A stretch of DNA of 27,883 bases from Actinomycetes bacterium (GTDB lineage: Bacteria; Actinomycetota; Actinomycetes; Actinomycetales; Dermabacteraceae). Positions 8,044 through 14,533 of the stretch are shown piece by piece. The stretch covers positions 1-27,883 of the forward strand of contig JAEWEZ010000008.1 in the NCBI GenBank assembly GCA_023389045.1. The letters run 5' to 3'. The stretch's first letter is position 1; each line of letters starts with the position of its first letter. Made by a program: the position numbers and the translations under genes. Below the pieces are notes generated by a model that was not told the DNA's origin, did not search any database, and was given only the letters and a program-made list of their open reading frames with translations.

Positions 8044-8089
8044 CTCCCGCGCTGATCCCGCCGCGCGGCGGGGCTCAGCGCCGCGGGAG
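8044..8089. terminator. Nested GC-rich hairpin after fabF
   Basis: Three sets of arms nest here: CTCCC/GGGAG (8044-8048, 8085-8089), GCGCTGA/TCAGCGC (8049-8055, 8075-8081) and an inner perfect 16-nt palindrome at 8057-8072 (CCCGCCGC joined to GCGGCGGG). It begins 14 nt after the fabF stop. It precedes a second, still stronger hairpin, so the fab cluster has tandem terminator-like structures. Confidence 0.6.
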
Positions 8090-8095
8090 GCACAC

Positions 8096-8138
8096 ACGAC
8101 GGGGCCCGCCTGCTTCTCCAGCAGGCGGGCCCCGTCGT
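8096..8138. terminator. Bidirectional terminator, fabF / DUF3145 gene
   Basis: A perfect 19-bp stem has its left arm at 8096-8114 (starting ACGACGGGGCC), loop TCTCC at 8115-8119 and right arm at 8120-8138. It sits between convergent genes, so it can end transcription in both directions. Only TT follows on the plus side, so termination would rest on stem strength. Confidence 0.8.
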
Positions 8139-8177
8139 TCCGGTGAGTTGTTCCCGGTTGATCGTTCCCGGTGCTTC

Positions 8178-8669
8178 TCAGCTCACGCGGTGCAGCCAGC
8201 GCATCGGCACGCCCTCCCCGGCATGACGGTAAATCTCCAGCTCCTCATCCCAGGGGGCACCAAGCGCGATATCCAGTTCGCGGCGCAGCACGAGCGGGTC
8301 ATTGCCGGCGCGTTCCATGCAGCCGCGCACGTGATCCTCGGTGAGCACAATGTTTCCGGCACGGTCGGTGGCGGCATGGTAAATGCCCAGCTCGGGGGTG
8401 CAGGACCAGCGGGCACCGTCGCTATGGGCGGTTGCTTCCTGGGTGACTTCAAAACGCACCTCGTGCATGCCGCGCATGGCGGAGACGAGGCGGGCGCCGG
8501 TGTCGTCCCGGCCGCCCCAGGTCATGTCGGCGCGCACGAGTCCGCGTCCGACGGGTTGTTCCTCCCAGCGGATGCGTGCAGGTACGCCAAGAACCCCGCC
8601 GGCAGCCCATTCGATATGAGGCGCGAGGGCGCGCGGGGCGGAGTGGATATACAGAACGCCCTGGGTCAT
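8178..8669 (-). CDS. DUF3145 family protein
   Basis: This 163-residue protein matches DUF3145, an actinobacterial family of unknown function that often sits beside the fab cluster. Recognisable parts are the N-terminus TQGVLYIHSAPRALAPHIEWA, the centre SAMRGMHEVRFEVTQEA, and the end PLVLRRELDIALGAPWDEELEIYRHAG. I see no signal peptide or membrane segment. The ATG at 8669 is preceded on the minus strand by GAAAGGG. It is convergent with fabF and separated from it by tandem hairpins, so the conserved neighbourhood does not here mean co-transcription. Its function remains unknown. Confidence 0.88.
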   Translation of the reverse strand: MTQGVLYIHSAPRALAPHIEWAAGGVLGVPARIRWEEQPVGRGLVRADMTWGGRDDTGARLVSAMRGMHEVRFEVTQEATAHSDGARWSCTPELGIYHAATDRAGNIVLTEDHVRGCMERAGNDPLVLRRELDIALGAPWDEELEIYRHAGEGVPMRWLHRVS

Positions 8670-8864
8670 CTCGTCCCTTTCGTGACCGATACGTCTTCCC
8701 CACGAATCGGTAACGCGGCTGGGAGGGACTCCCCTGGGTCACATCAGTTCTGTACAGATCTGTTGCGTGCGGATCAGCTCCGGTGATGGGGCCGACGGGC
8801 CAGTCGCGACGAAAGCACATGCTCCCCCGCGGCGGCGCCGTTAGCCATGTTGGTGCGCTCCAGC

Positions 8865-9356
8865 TTAGAAGCGCTCCCTGATCTGGCGCAACGCCTGCTT
8901 GCGCACAGAGCGCTCGAGGCCGTCGATGTACAGGTGCCCATCGAGGTGCCCCACCTCATGCTGGATGAGGCGAGCGGTGATGCCTTCACCGGCCAGTTCG
9001 ATCTCGTCGCCCTCGGCGGTCATGCCCACGCAGCGGGCGTAGGCGGCGCGGGTGCGGGGGAACCAGAGGTCCGGCACCGAGAGGCAGCCTTCCTCTTCAC
9101 CCTCCTGTAGGTCCTCGGAGAGTTCGACGATCACGGGGTTCAGGATGTGCCCGACGCCGAGGTCTTCGAGGTTGTAGGAGAAAGCACGCATCGTCACGCC
9201 GATCTGGTTTGCGGCCACGCCTGCGCGGCCGTCCATATTCGTCGTGTCTTCGAGGTCCTGGGCGAGCTGCCGCACGCCATCGGTGATCTCGGTGATCGGA
9301 TCGCAGACGGTGCGCAGGACGGGATCGCCCACGATACGGATGGGGCGGACGGTCAT
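8865..9356 (-). CDS. def: Peptide deformylase
   Basis: Def removes the formyl group from the N-terminal methionine of new proteins and is an Fe(II)/zinc hydrolase. All three family motifs are visible in the 163 residues: RAGVAANQIG with Gln51, EGCLSVP with metal ligand Cys91, and QHEVGHLDG with ligands His133 and His137 and catalytic Glu134. The last motif has Gly where most family members have Asp (HExDH), a position outside the HEXXH core. Its ATG overlaps the stop of the upstream OsmC-like gene as ATGA, implying translational coupling. A GGGAG sequence inside that gene serves as ribosome site. Confidence 0.96.
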   Translation of the reverse strand: MTVRPIRIVGDPVLRTVCDPITEITDGVRQLAQDLEDTTNMDGRAGVAANQIGVTMRAFSYNLEDLGVGHILNPVIVELSEDLQEGEEEGCLSVPDLWFPRTRAAYARCVGMTAEGDEIELAGEGITARLIQHEVGHLDGHLYIDGLERSVRKQALRQIRERF

Positions 9357-9928
9357 GCCTGCTCCCCCGTCGGCTCCTCACCCGGGGCAGCGTCCCCGGC
9401 GGTGTCTTGCGCGCCCGCGTTTTCGGCGGGTGCCGGGGTGCCCGCGTTCTCGGCGGGTGCCGGGGCGGCCGGCTCGTCGTCGATCCCGAGGATCCGATGC
9501 ACCACTTCCGCGCCGGGAACCACGGTGCGCTCCACGGTGCAGCCCGCGGCAACGGCACGCGCGAAAACGGCTGCGAGAGTACGCAGCGCCTTCTCATCGA
9601 GACCGTCAAGCTCGAGCTGCACGTCTTGCTCGATGCGGTGGTAGCGGTTGTCCTCCGCGTCCGAGAGCCCATGTGCCCAGAAACGTGCTTTGTAGTCGTC
9701 TCCGAGGCGGCGCGAGAGGGCCTGGTCGCTGGTCATGCCGGCGCAGCCGATGAGGGCGAGTTTGAGCAGTTCGCCCGGGGATGCCTCGCCTTCCCCGTGG
9801 CCGATCGGGATTTCCACGCCCTTTTGGGTGCAGCCAATGAGGGATCGGTGACCAACACGGTCGGCCCAAACACTGCCGGGGCCGAATGCCTCCGGAAGGT
9901 CGAAGGTGTCGTCGGGTTGAACGGACAT
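9353..9928 (-). CDS. OsmC/Ohr-family protein
   Basis: OsmC/Ohr proteins are thiol peroxidases that reduce organic hydroperoxides with a pair of cysteines. The 191-residue protein has the two expected cysteines: Cys62 in LALIGCAGMTSDQAL, at the start of the central helix, and Cys130 in AVAAGCTVERTV. Residues up to about 150 form the domain. The rest is a Pro/Ala/Glu-rich tail containing a nine-residue repeat (PAENAGTPA-like), which is unusual for the family. The ATG at 9928 follows AAGGAG. It is the first gene of a two-gene unit with def (4-nt overlap). Whether it is a peroxidase or an uncharacterised OsmC-like protein cannot be decided from sequence alone. Confidence 0.85.
   Translation of the reverse strand: MSVQPDDTFDLPEAFGPGSVWADRVGHRSLIGCTQKGVEIPIGHGEGEASPGELLKLALIGCAGMTSDQALSRRLGDDYKARFWAHGLSDAEDNRYHRIEQDVQLELDGLDEKALRTLAAVFARAVAAGCTVERTVVPGAEVVHRILGIDDEPAAPAPAENAGTPAPAENAGAQDTAGDAAPGEEPTGEQA
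9414..9467 (-). repeat. Two tandem 27-bp units in the OsmC-like gene tail
   Basis: Units 9414-9440 and 9441-9467 differ at only two positions and encode the repeated Pro-Ala-Glu-Asn-Ala-Gly stretch. The C-terminal tail is a likely place for length variation between strains. Confidence 0.85.
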
Positions 9929-10065
9929 GGCGCTCCTTCAGGGGCGTGGGCTGCACGGGGCGGCCCGAGGGCGGATGCATGGCAGATGCACTGCTGGCGG
10001 GGTGAACCGCCACGTCTGCAGGTGAGGTCGCTGAGTGCGCGACGATGCTGCAGCGGATACAGGAA

Positions 10066-10087
10066 AGCCCCGGAGATTTCCGGGGCT
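10066..10087 (-). terminator. Intrinsic terminator of tRNA-Asn
   Basis: On the minus strand a perfect 9-bp stem AGCCCCGGA/TCCGGGGCT with a 4-nt loop is followed by TTCC, making a TTTCC tract with the stem's last base. It starts 10 nt after the encoded CCA of tRNA-Asn, the expected place for a rho-independent terminator. Confidence 0.8.
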
Positions 10088-10096
10088 GCCTGCTCG

Positions 10097-10172
10097 TGGC
10101 TCCCGCAACTGGACTTGAACCAGTAACCGTTCGATTAACAGTCGAATGCTCTGCCGATTGAGCTATGCGGGA
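10097..10172 (-). tRNA. tRNA-Asn (GUU)
   Basis: The minus strand folds as a full cloverleaf. The acceptor stem is TCCCGCA/TGCGGGA, the D arm is TAGCTCAATCGG, and the anticodon stem TTCGA/TCGAA encloses loop CTGTTAA, giving anticodon GUU. The T arm contains GGTTCAAGTCC. The discriminator is G at 10100 and CCA is encoded at 10099-10097. A terminator follows. Confidence 0.97.
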
Positions 10173-10256
10173 TCGACTCGAGAAAGATTAGCAGCCCTTA
10201 GGCCCTTCGCGCACATCGAAGTGGGCTCGACGGGGCAGATATGACGCATCCAACAT

Positions 10257-11327
10257 CTACGAGCCCGTCGAAGCGCGCACGGTCAGGCTCGGAACCAGCA
10301 CCTGTATTTCGGCCTCCGAGCCGCTGCGGCGTTCATCGGTCGACAGCTCCTCGGCCGCGCCCACCATCTGCAAAATCCGATGCCCGGCCGCGCGACCGTA
10401 GTCCACCGCAGAGCGCGCAATGGCAGTGATCGACGGCTGATACAGCTCCATGAGGCGCGAATCTTCAAAGGACACCACGGCGACGTCCTCCGGGATCGCT
10501 ACCCCCTCGGCTCGCATCACCGCTGTTCCCGCGAGGGTCTGCTCATCACTGTCATAGATCACGGCGGTGGGCGGCTGCGGCAGTGCCAGCAGTTCACGCG
10601 TGACCGCTTCGGCGCCCGCAGCGGATGCATCGCGTTCGATGCCCTCCACGCCACGCTCCGCGCAGCATTCTGCGAAAGCCGCATGCCGCTGGGCGGTGTG
10701 CAGGAAATCGGGGGTGCCGGTGACATGTGCGATCCGACGGTGCCCACGCTCGGTGAGGTGTTCCATCACCAGGTACATGGCCTGCGCATCATCCACGTAG
10801 ATCGCCGGCAGGGAACCGTGATGCCCGGGGCCGCCGATCACAAGGGCGGGGCGGCCCAGCTCTTCCAGCACGGGGATACGGGGGTCTTCGACTTTGAGGT
10901 CGAGCATGACCACCCCGTCCACGCGTCGCTGGCTGAACCAACGGCCGTAGGTGGCGATTTCGGCGGCGGTGTCCTTCACGATCTTCATCTGCACCGAGTA
11001 GTCCGCCGAGGAGAGCACTTCCTGGAGCCCGGCCATGAAGGAGCCGAAGAAGGCTTCGGAGCCGATCACTTCGGCGGGGCGTGCCCAGACCATGCCGATA
11101 CAGCCCACATTCGCGCCCGCCAGGGCACGGGCGGCGTGGGAGGGCCGCCAGTTCAGTTCATCGGCGATCGCGAGGATCCGGGCGCGGGTGGTGTCGGAGA
11201 CCCCGGGACGACCATTGATCGCAAGGGACACGGCAGCAGCGGTAACCCCGGCGCGCTCGGCAATATCCGAGATGGTGATGCGCTTTTTCAGGCCGGGTGC
11301 GGTCCCCGCGGGCGCAGTGGGGTCCAT
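10257..11327 (-). CDS. LacI-family transcriptional regulator
   Basis: The 356-residue protein has an N-terminal LacI helix-turn-helix (ITISDIAERAGVTAAAVSLA at about residues 17-36) and the hinge-helix region ending RPSHAARALAG. A periplasmic-binding-protein-like ligand domain follows (VGCIGMVWARP, VVSFEDSRLMELYQPSITAI). Such regulators usually bind a sugar or related small molecule and repress a nearby catabolic or transport operon. Here no such genes flank it: tRNA-Asn lies downstream and tRNA(CAU) is divergent upstream. Its target and ligand are therefore unknown. The ATG at 11327 is chosen over an upstream in-frame start because AGAAGG (11334-11339) precedes it by 6 nt and the HTH begins soon after, as usual. 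Confidence 0.93.
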   Translation of the reverse strand: MDPTAPAGTAPGLKKRITISDIAERAGVTAAAVSLAINGRPGVSDTTRARILAIADELNWRPSHAARALAGANVGCIGMVWARPAEVIGSEAFFGSFMAGLQEVLSSADYSVQMKIVKDTAAEIATYGRWFSQRRVDGVVMLDLKVEDPRIPVLEELGRPALVIGGPGHHGSLPAIYVDDAQAMYLVMEHLTERGHRRIAHVTGTPDFLHTAQRHAAFAECCAERGVEGIERDASAAGAEAVTRELLALPQPPTAVIYDSDEQTLAGTAVMRAEGVAIPEDVAVVSFEDSRLMELYQPSITAIARSAVDYGRAAGHRILQMVGAAEELSTDERRSGSEAEIQVLVPSLTVRASTGS

Positions 11328-11454
11328 GGATCGCCTTCTCTCGACGCTCAGCGGCTGGGGCGTCGGGGCCGCCGGCCGGGTGAGGGCATGGCTGAGGGTC
11401 TGTCCACGATAACGCGGCACGGCTGGTCATCGGGGGGACTGGCGTTTTTCGTGG

Positions 11455-11460
11455 TAGATT
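11455..11460 (+). promoter_or_regulatory. Candidate -10 for tRNA(CAU)
   Basis: TAGATT lies 24 nt before the mature 5' end of the tRNA, which allows a short leader. No good -35 is visible 16-18 nt upstream, so this is a weak assignment. Confidence 0.3.
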
Positions 11461-11484
11461 CCCAGGGCCCGCCCAGCGGGCAAT

Positions 11485-11558
11485 GGCCCAGTAGCTCAGC
11501 CGGTTAGAGCAGCGGACTCATAATCCGTCGGTCGCGGGTTCAAGCCCCGCCTGGGCTA
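11485..11558 (+). tRNA. tRNA with CAU anticodon, probably tRNA-Ile2
   Basis: The cloverleaf is complete: acceptor GGCCCAG/CTGGGCT, D arm TAGCTCAGCCGGTTAGAGC, anticodon stem GCGGA/TCCGT with loop CTCATAA, and T arm GCGGG/CCCGC. Anticodon CAU fits elongator tRNA-Met or tRNA-Ile2, whose C34 is changed to lysidine by TilS. The first base pair rules out the initiator-type C1/A72. C at positions 4 and 5, together with the TTAGAGCAG and GGTCGC stretches, resembles E. coli tRNA-Ile2 more than its tRNA-Met, so I favour Ile2. The first pair is a G1-U72 wobble, and CCA is not encoded after discriminator A. Confidence 0.85.
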
Positions 11559-11629
11559 CTCATCTCCGTGTCTGAGAGCGGTGACCTACCGCGTGTCGCC
11601 CCTCGTCGGGCCGATGCGCTGCCGAGCGC

Positions 11630-12379
11630 TCACACGCCGATCGCTTCTTCCATCGCGCCCGCAACCCTCCAGTCGCCCTCCCAGATCTTTCCATCCACGA
11701 TCAGGGTTGGGGTGCCCACCTCGAGTTTCTGCGCGGCCGGCTCCACCACCTCGAGAGTCCACGGCACATATACCCGCTTGGTGATCTGCTCGAGGCAGGT
11801 GGCATCGCCGCCGATGGACTTCGCAACCTCCGCGATCTCCTCAATCCCCGCCTCGGGCTCCTCTGGGGTCTTCGGCTGCTTGGCGTACATGGCCGCCTCA
11901 AAATCGAGCAGCAGCCCCGGGTCCTGCGCATAGACCGCTGCGGCGGCCGCGGCGGTGTCCTGGGAGTAGGTGCTGGGACGTCGCAGGTCGAGCATCGGGC
12001 GCGGGTGAATCCGCAGCTTTGCTTTCTTCTCCTCGACGAGGCTGCGCAGCAGCTTCCCGTGCATCTCCATGAACAGGCGGCAGGGCGGGCAGCGGAAATC
12101 GAGCAGGAGGTCCAGGGTCGGGCCGGAAGAATCCGAGGCTAGTTCGAGGTAGGGAACGCTGCGGTCGATATCGCGGCCCGCGGTGCTCGCGCCGCCCCCG
12201 TCGCTCGCTTTCCCACCGCCCCCGTCGCTCGCTTTTCCGTCTCCCCCGTTCTTCGGCGGTGTGGACTGGGGGTCGGAGCCTTGGAGCTGCTGATAGCCGT
12301 AGAGGCCAAGCCCGACGGCGGTCAGGCCCACAGCAGTTCCAGCCAGCGCCGTGCGGCGCGAGAAACGGGGTTCACTCAT
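11630..12379 (-). CDS. Membrane-anchored DsbA-like thiol oxidoreductase
   Basis: This 249-residue protein begins with a charged, Tat-like N-terminus (FSRRTAL) and one hydrophobic segment (about residues 11-29), so it is probably exported and membrane-anchored. A low-complexity Gly/Ser/Asp/Lys linker (about 40-68) follows, then a thioredoxin-fold domain of the DsbA/Thioredoxin_4 type. The active site is CPPC (Cys97-Cys100) in LLDFRCPPCRLF, and the cis-proline loop is VGTPTLIVDGK. Such proteins form or shuffle disulfides in secreted proteins. The ATG at 12379 has no clear ribosome site. No VKOR or DsbB partner is in the window. It lies 135 nt downstream of dnaG on the same strand, but a functional link to dnaG is unlikely. 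Confidence 0.88.
   Translation of the reverse strand: MSEPRFSRRTALAGTAVGLTAVGLGLYGYQQLQGSDPQSTPPKNGGDGKASDGGGGKASDGGGASTAGRDIDRSVPYLELASDSSGPTLDLLLDFRCPPCRLFMEMHGKLLRSLVEEKKAKLRIHPRPMLDLRRPSTYSQDTAAAAAAVYAQDPGLLLDFEAAMYAKQPKTPEEPEAGIEEIAEVAKSIGGDATCLEQITKRVYVPWTLEVVEPAAQKLEVGTPTLIVDGKIWEGDWRVAGAMEEAIGV
12194..12241 (-). repeat. Two tandem 24-bp units in the linker of the DsbA-like gene
   Basis: Units 12194-12217 and 12218-12241 share the sequence GCCCCCGTCGCTCGCTTT and differ only at their 3' part. They encode the duplicated Gly-Lys-Ala-Ser-Asp-Gly linker between the membrane anchor and the thioredoxin fold. Confidence 0.85.
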
Positions 12380-12514
12380 GTGTGCATGGTGGCAGATGCG
12401 CCGTGGACTGCCGCGCCCACAGGTCCCGGCGGCGGTGGGATCGTCATCACTCCGTGTTGTTCCGTGCCCGGTGTGGTGGGCAGGGAGCTCGACGTGGTGA
12501 GCGGGCGGGTGGGA

Positions 12515-14533
12515 TTAGTCGTGTTCGGCCTGGAGCGCCCGACGACGGGCCTGCGCTTCAGAGAGCCGCTGCATGATCTCCTGGTAGCGCTCGGTATCCG
12601 ACGGGTCCGTGCGCTGTAGCCGCTGCTTCAGCACCGAGTATTCGCGGGTAATCGAGAGTTCCGCGAGCCGGTCCATGAGCGAGTGCCCGAGTTTGGCCAT
12701 GTCGTTTTCATCGCGTACCGGCAGCTGCAGATTCGCGATTTCCACGATCAGCGGGCGCACCGTCTGGCCCGCGATCTCGAGCACCTGGTCCAGGTAGCGG
12801 GCAGGGCTCAGCGACCCGTCGATCGCGTCGAGCAGCGTTCCGGCCGCGAGCATGACGTCCCAGACGCCCTGCAGGGCGGGAACGTGGAAGGCGTCATCGG
12901 GCAGTGCAGCCACGCGCTGAGCCGGCAGGAGATGCGGCGCCTGCAGCATCACGGCGAGGGATTGCAGCTCCACCTGCCCGACGGGGTCACGTCGATCCAC
13001 CACCTGGGCGATGCTCGGTGCCGGTATCGGTGGCTCCTGCCCCGGCCCGTCGGCCCCACCCGGGTATCCCGACCCGCGACCAGGCCCACCATCGTTGCCG
13101 GGACCGTCGGAGGCCTGCCAGTCGGCCTGCTGCGGCTCACGCACCGCGTGGCGTCCCCCACTCGGCTCCAAGCGTGCCGCCTCATGCACGGCGCGCAGTA
13201 CCGTGCGTTCTTCCATGCCGAGCCAGCCGGCCAGGCGCCGCGCGTATTCGGGGCGCATCGCCCGGTCGCGGATCCGCGCCACCACCGGGGCAGCCATGCG
13301 CAGAGCAGTGACCTGACCCTCCACGGTTTCCAGGTCTACCTGGGAGATCACGGAGCGGATTGCGAACTCAAAGAGCGGCCGGCGGCTTTCGATCAGCTCC
13401 ACCACGGCGGCATCCCCGCGGGCCATCCGCAGTTCGCAGGGGTCCATGCCGTTCGGTTCAACGGCCACGTAGGTTTGCGCCACGAACCGCTGGTCTTCCT
13501 CAAAGGCACGCAGGGCGGCCTTCTGCCCGGCGGCGTCGCCGTCGAAGGTGAAGATCACTTCCCCAGCAAGTGACCGCCCCTGCGCATTCAAACGCAGCCC
13601 TGCCGAGGGGTTCATATCCCCCATCACGCGGCGCACGATCTTGATGTGCTCGGGGCCGAAGGCGGTTCCGCAGGAGGCGACCGCACAGCCCACGCCGGCG
13701 AGGTGCGCAGCCATGACGTCGGTGTAGCCCTCGACCACCACCACGCGATGCTCGGCGGCGATGTCTTTGCGGGCGAGGTCCAGCCCGTAGAGCACCTGCG
13801 ATTTGTGGTAGATCGCGGTCTCGGGCGTGTTCAGATATTTCGGACCCTGATCGGTCTCGAAGAGTTTGCGGGCACCGAAGCCGATGGTCGCCCCGGTGAT
13901 GTCGCGGATTGGCCAGACCAGACGCCCGCGGAAGCGGTCGTACACGCCGCGCTGCCCCTGCGAGACGAGGCCCGTTGCGACGATTTCTTCCTCGGTGAAG
14001 CCGCGGCGGCGCAGCACCGAAAGGATGGAGTCCCAGCCCTCGGGCGCAAACCCCACGCCGAAGCGTTCAGCGGCGGCGCGGTCAAAGCCGCGCTCCCCGA
14101 GGAAGCGTCGGCCAGCCTCCGCAGCCTGTGTGGAGAGCTGTTCGCGGTAGTACTCTTCGGCGATCTCATGGGCGTTCAGGAGCCGACGGCGGGTGCCGAA
14201 GTCGGGGCGGTCCCCGGAGCCGCCGTCCTCATAGTGCAGTTGCACGCCGTAACGCCCGGCCAGCATTTCGACGGCTTCCACGAAGGACAGGTGGTTGATC
14301 CGCTGGACAAAGTCGATCACGTCCCCGCCCTGGTTACAGCCGAAGCAGTGCCAGTGCCCCAGGTGGGGGCGGATGTGGAAGGACGGGGTTTTTTCGTCGT
14401 GGAAGGGGCACAGTCCCTTCATGGAGCCGACGCCGGCGGTGCGCAGGGTGACGTGTTCGCCCACGACCTCGTCGATCCGGGCGCGTTCGCGCACCAGATC
14501 CACGTCGGATCGTCGAATCAGTCCCTGCGCCAT
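12515..14533 (-). CDS. dnaG: DNA primase
   Basis: DnaG makes the RNA primers for chromosome replication. The 672 residues show the expected order. The CHC2 zinc finger (Cys42, His45, Cys63, Cys66 in LCPFHDEKTPSF...HWHCFGC) is followed by the RNA polymerase core. The Toprim metal-binding site has Glu268 in VEGYTDVMA and Asp331/Asp333 in TFDGDAAGQ. A C-terminal helicase-binding region follows after a Pro/Gly-rich linker (about residues 470-505). Its ATG shares one base with the dgt stop (TGATG), so the two are translated in sequence. In this window primase is the last gene of dusB-dgt-dnaG, not part of the rpoD macromolecular operon of E. coli; this matches mycobacterial gene order. Confidence 0.97.
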   Translation of the reverse strand: MAQGLIRRSDVDLVRERARIDEVVGEHVTLRTAGVGSMKGLCPFHDEKTPSFHIRPHLGHWHCFGCNQGGDVIDFVQRINHLSFVEAVEMLAGRYGVQLHYEDGGSGDRPDFGTRRRLLNAHEIAEEYYREQLSTQAAEAGRRFLGERGFDRAAAERFGVGFAPEGWDSILSVLRRRGFTEEEIVATGLVSQGQRGVYDRFRGRLVWPIRDITGATIGFGARKLFETDQGPKYLNTPETAIYHKSQVLYGLDLARKDIAAEHRVVVVEGYTDVMAAHLAGVGCAVASCGTAFGPEHIKIVRRVMGDMNPSAGLRLNAQGRSLAGEVIFTFDGDAAGQKAALRAFEEDQRFVAQTYVAVEPNGMDPCELRMARGDAAVVELIESRRPLFEFAIRSVISQVDLETVEGQVTALRMAAPVVARIRDRAMRPEYARRLAGWLGMEERTVLRAVHEAARLEPSGGRHAVREPQQADWQASDGPGNDGGPGRGSGYPGGADGPGQEPPIPAPSIAQVVDRRDPVGQVELQSLAVMLQAPHLLPAQRVAALPDDAFHVPALQGVWDVMLAAGTLLDAIDGSLSPARYLDQVLEIAGQTVRPLIVEIANLQLPVRDENDMAKLGHSLMDRLAELSITREYSVLKQRLQRTDPSDTERYQEIMQRLSEAQARRRALQAEHD

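Noticed and set aside
12259..12619. Plus-strand open frames across the DsbA-like / dnaG gap
   Set aside because: They overlap the ends of two supported minus-strand genes and show no ribosome site or motif.
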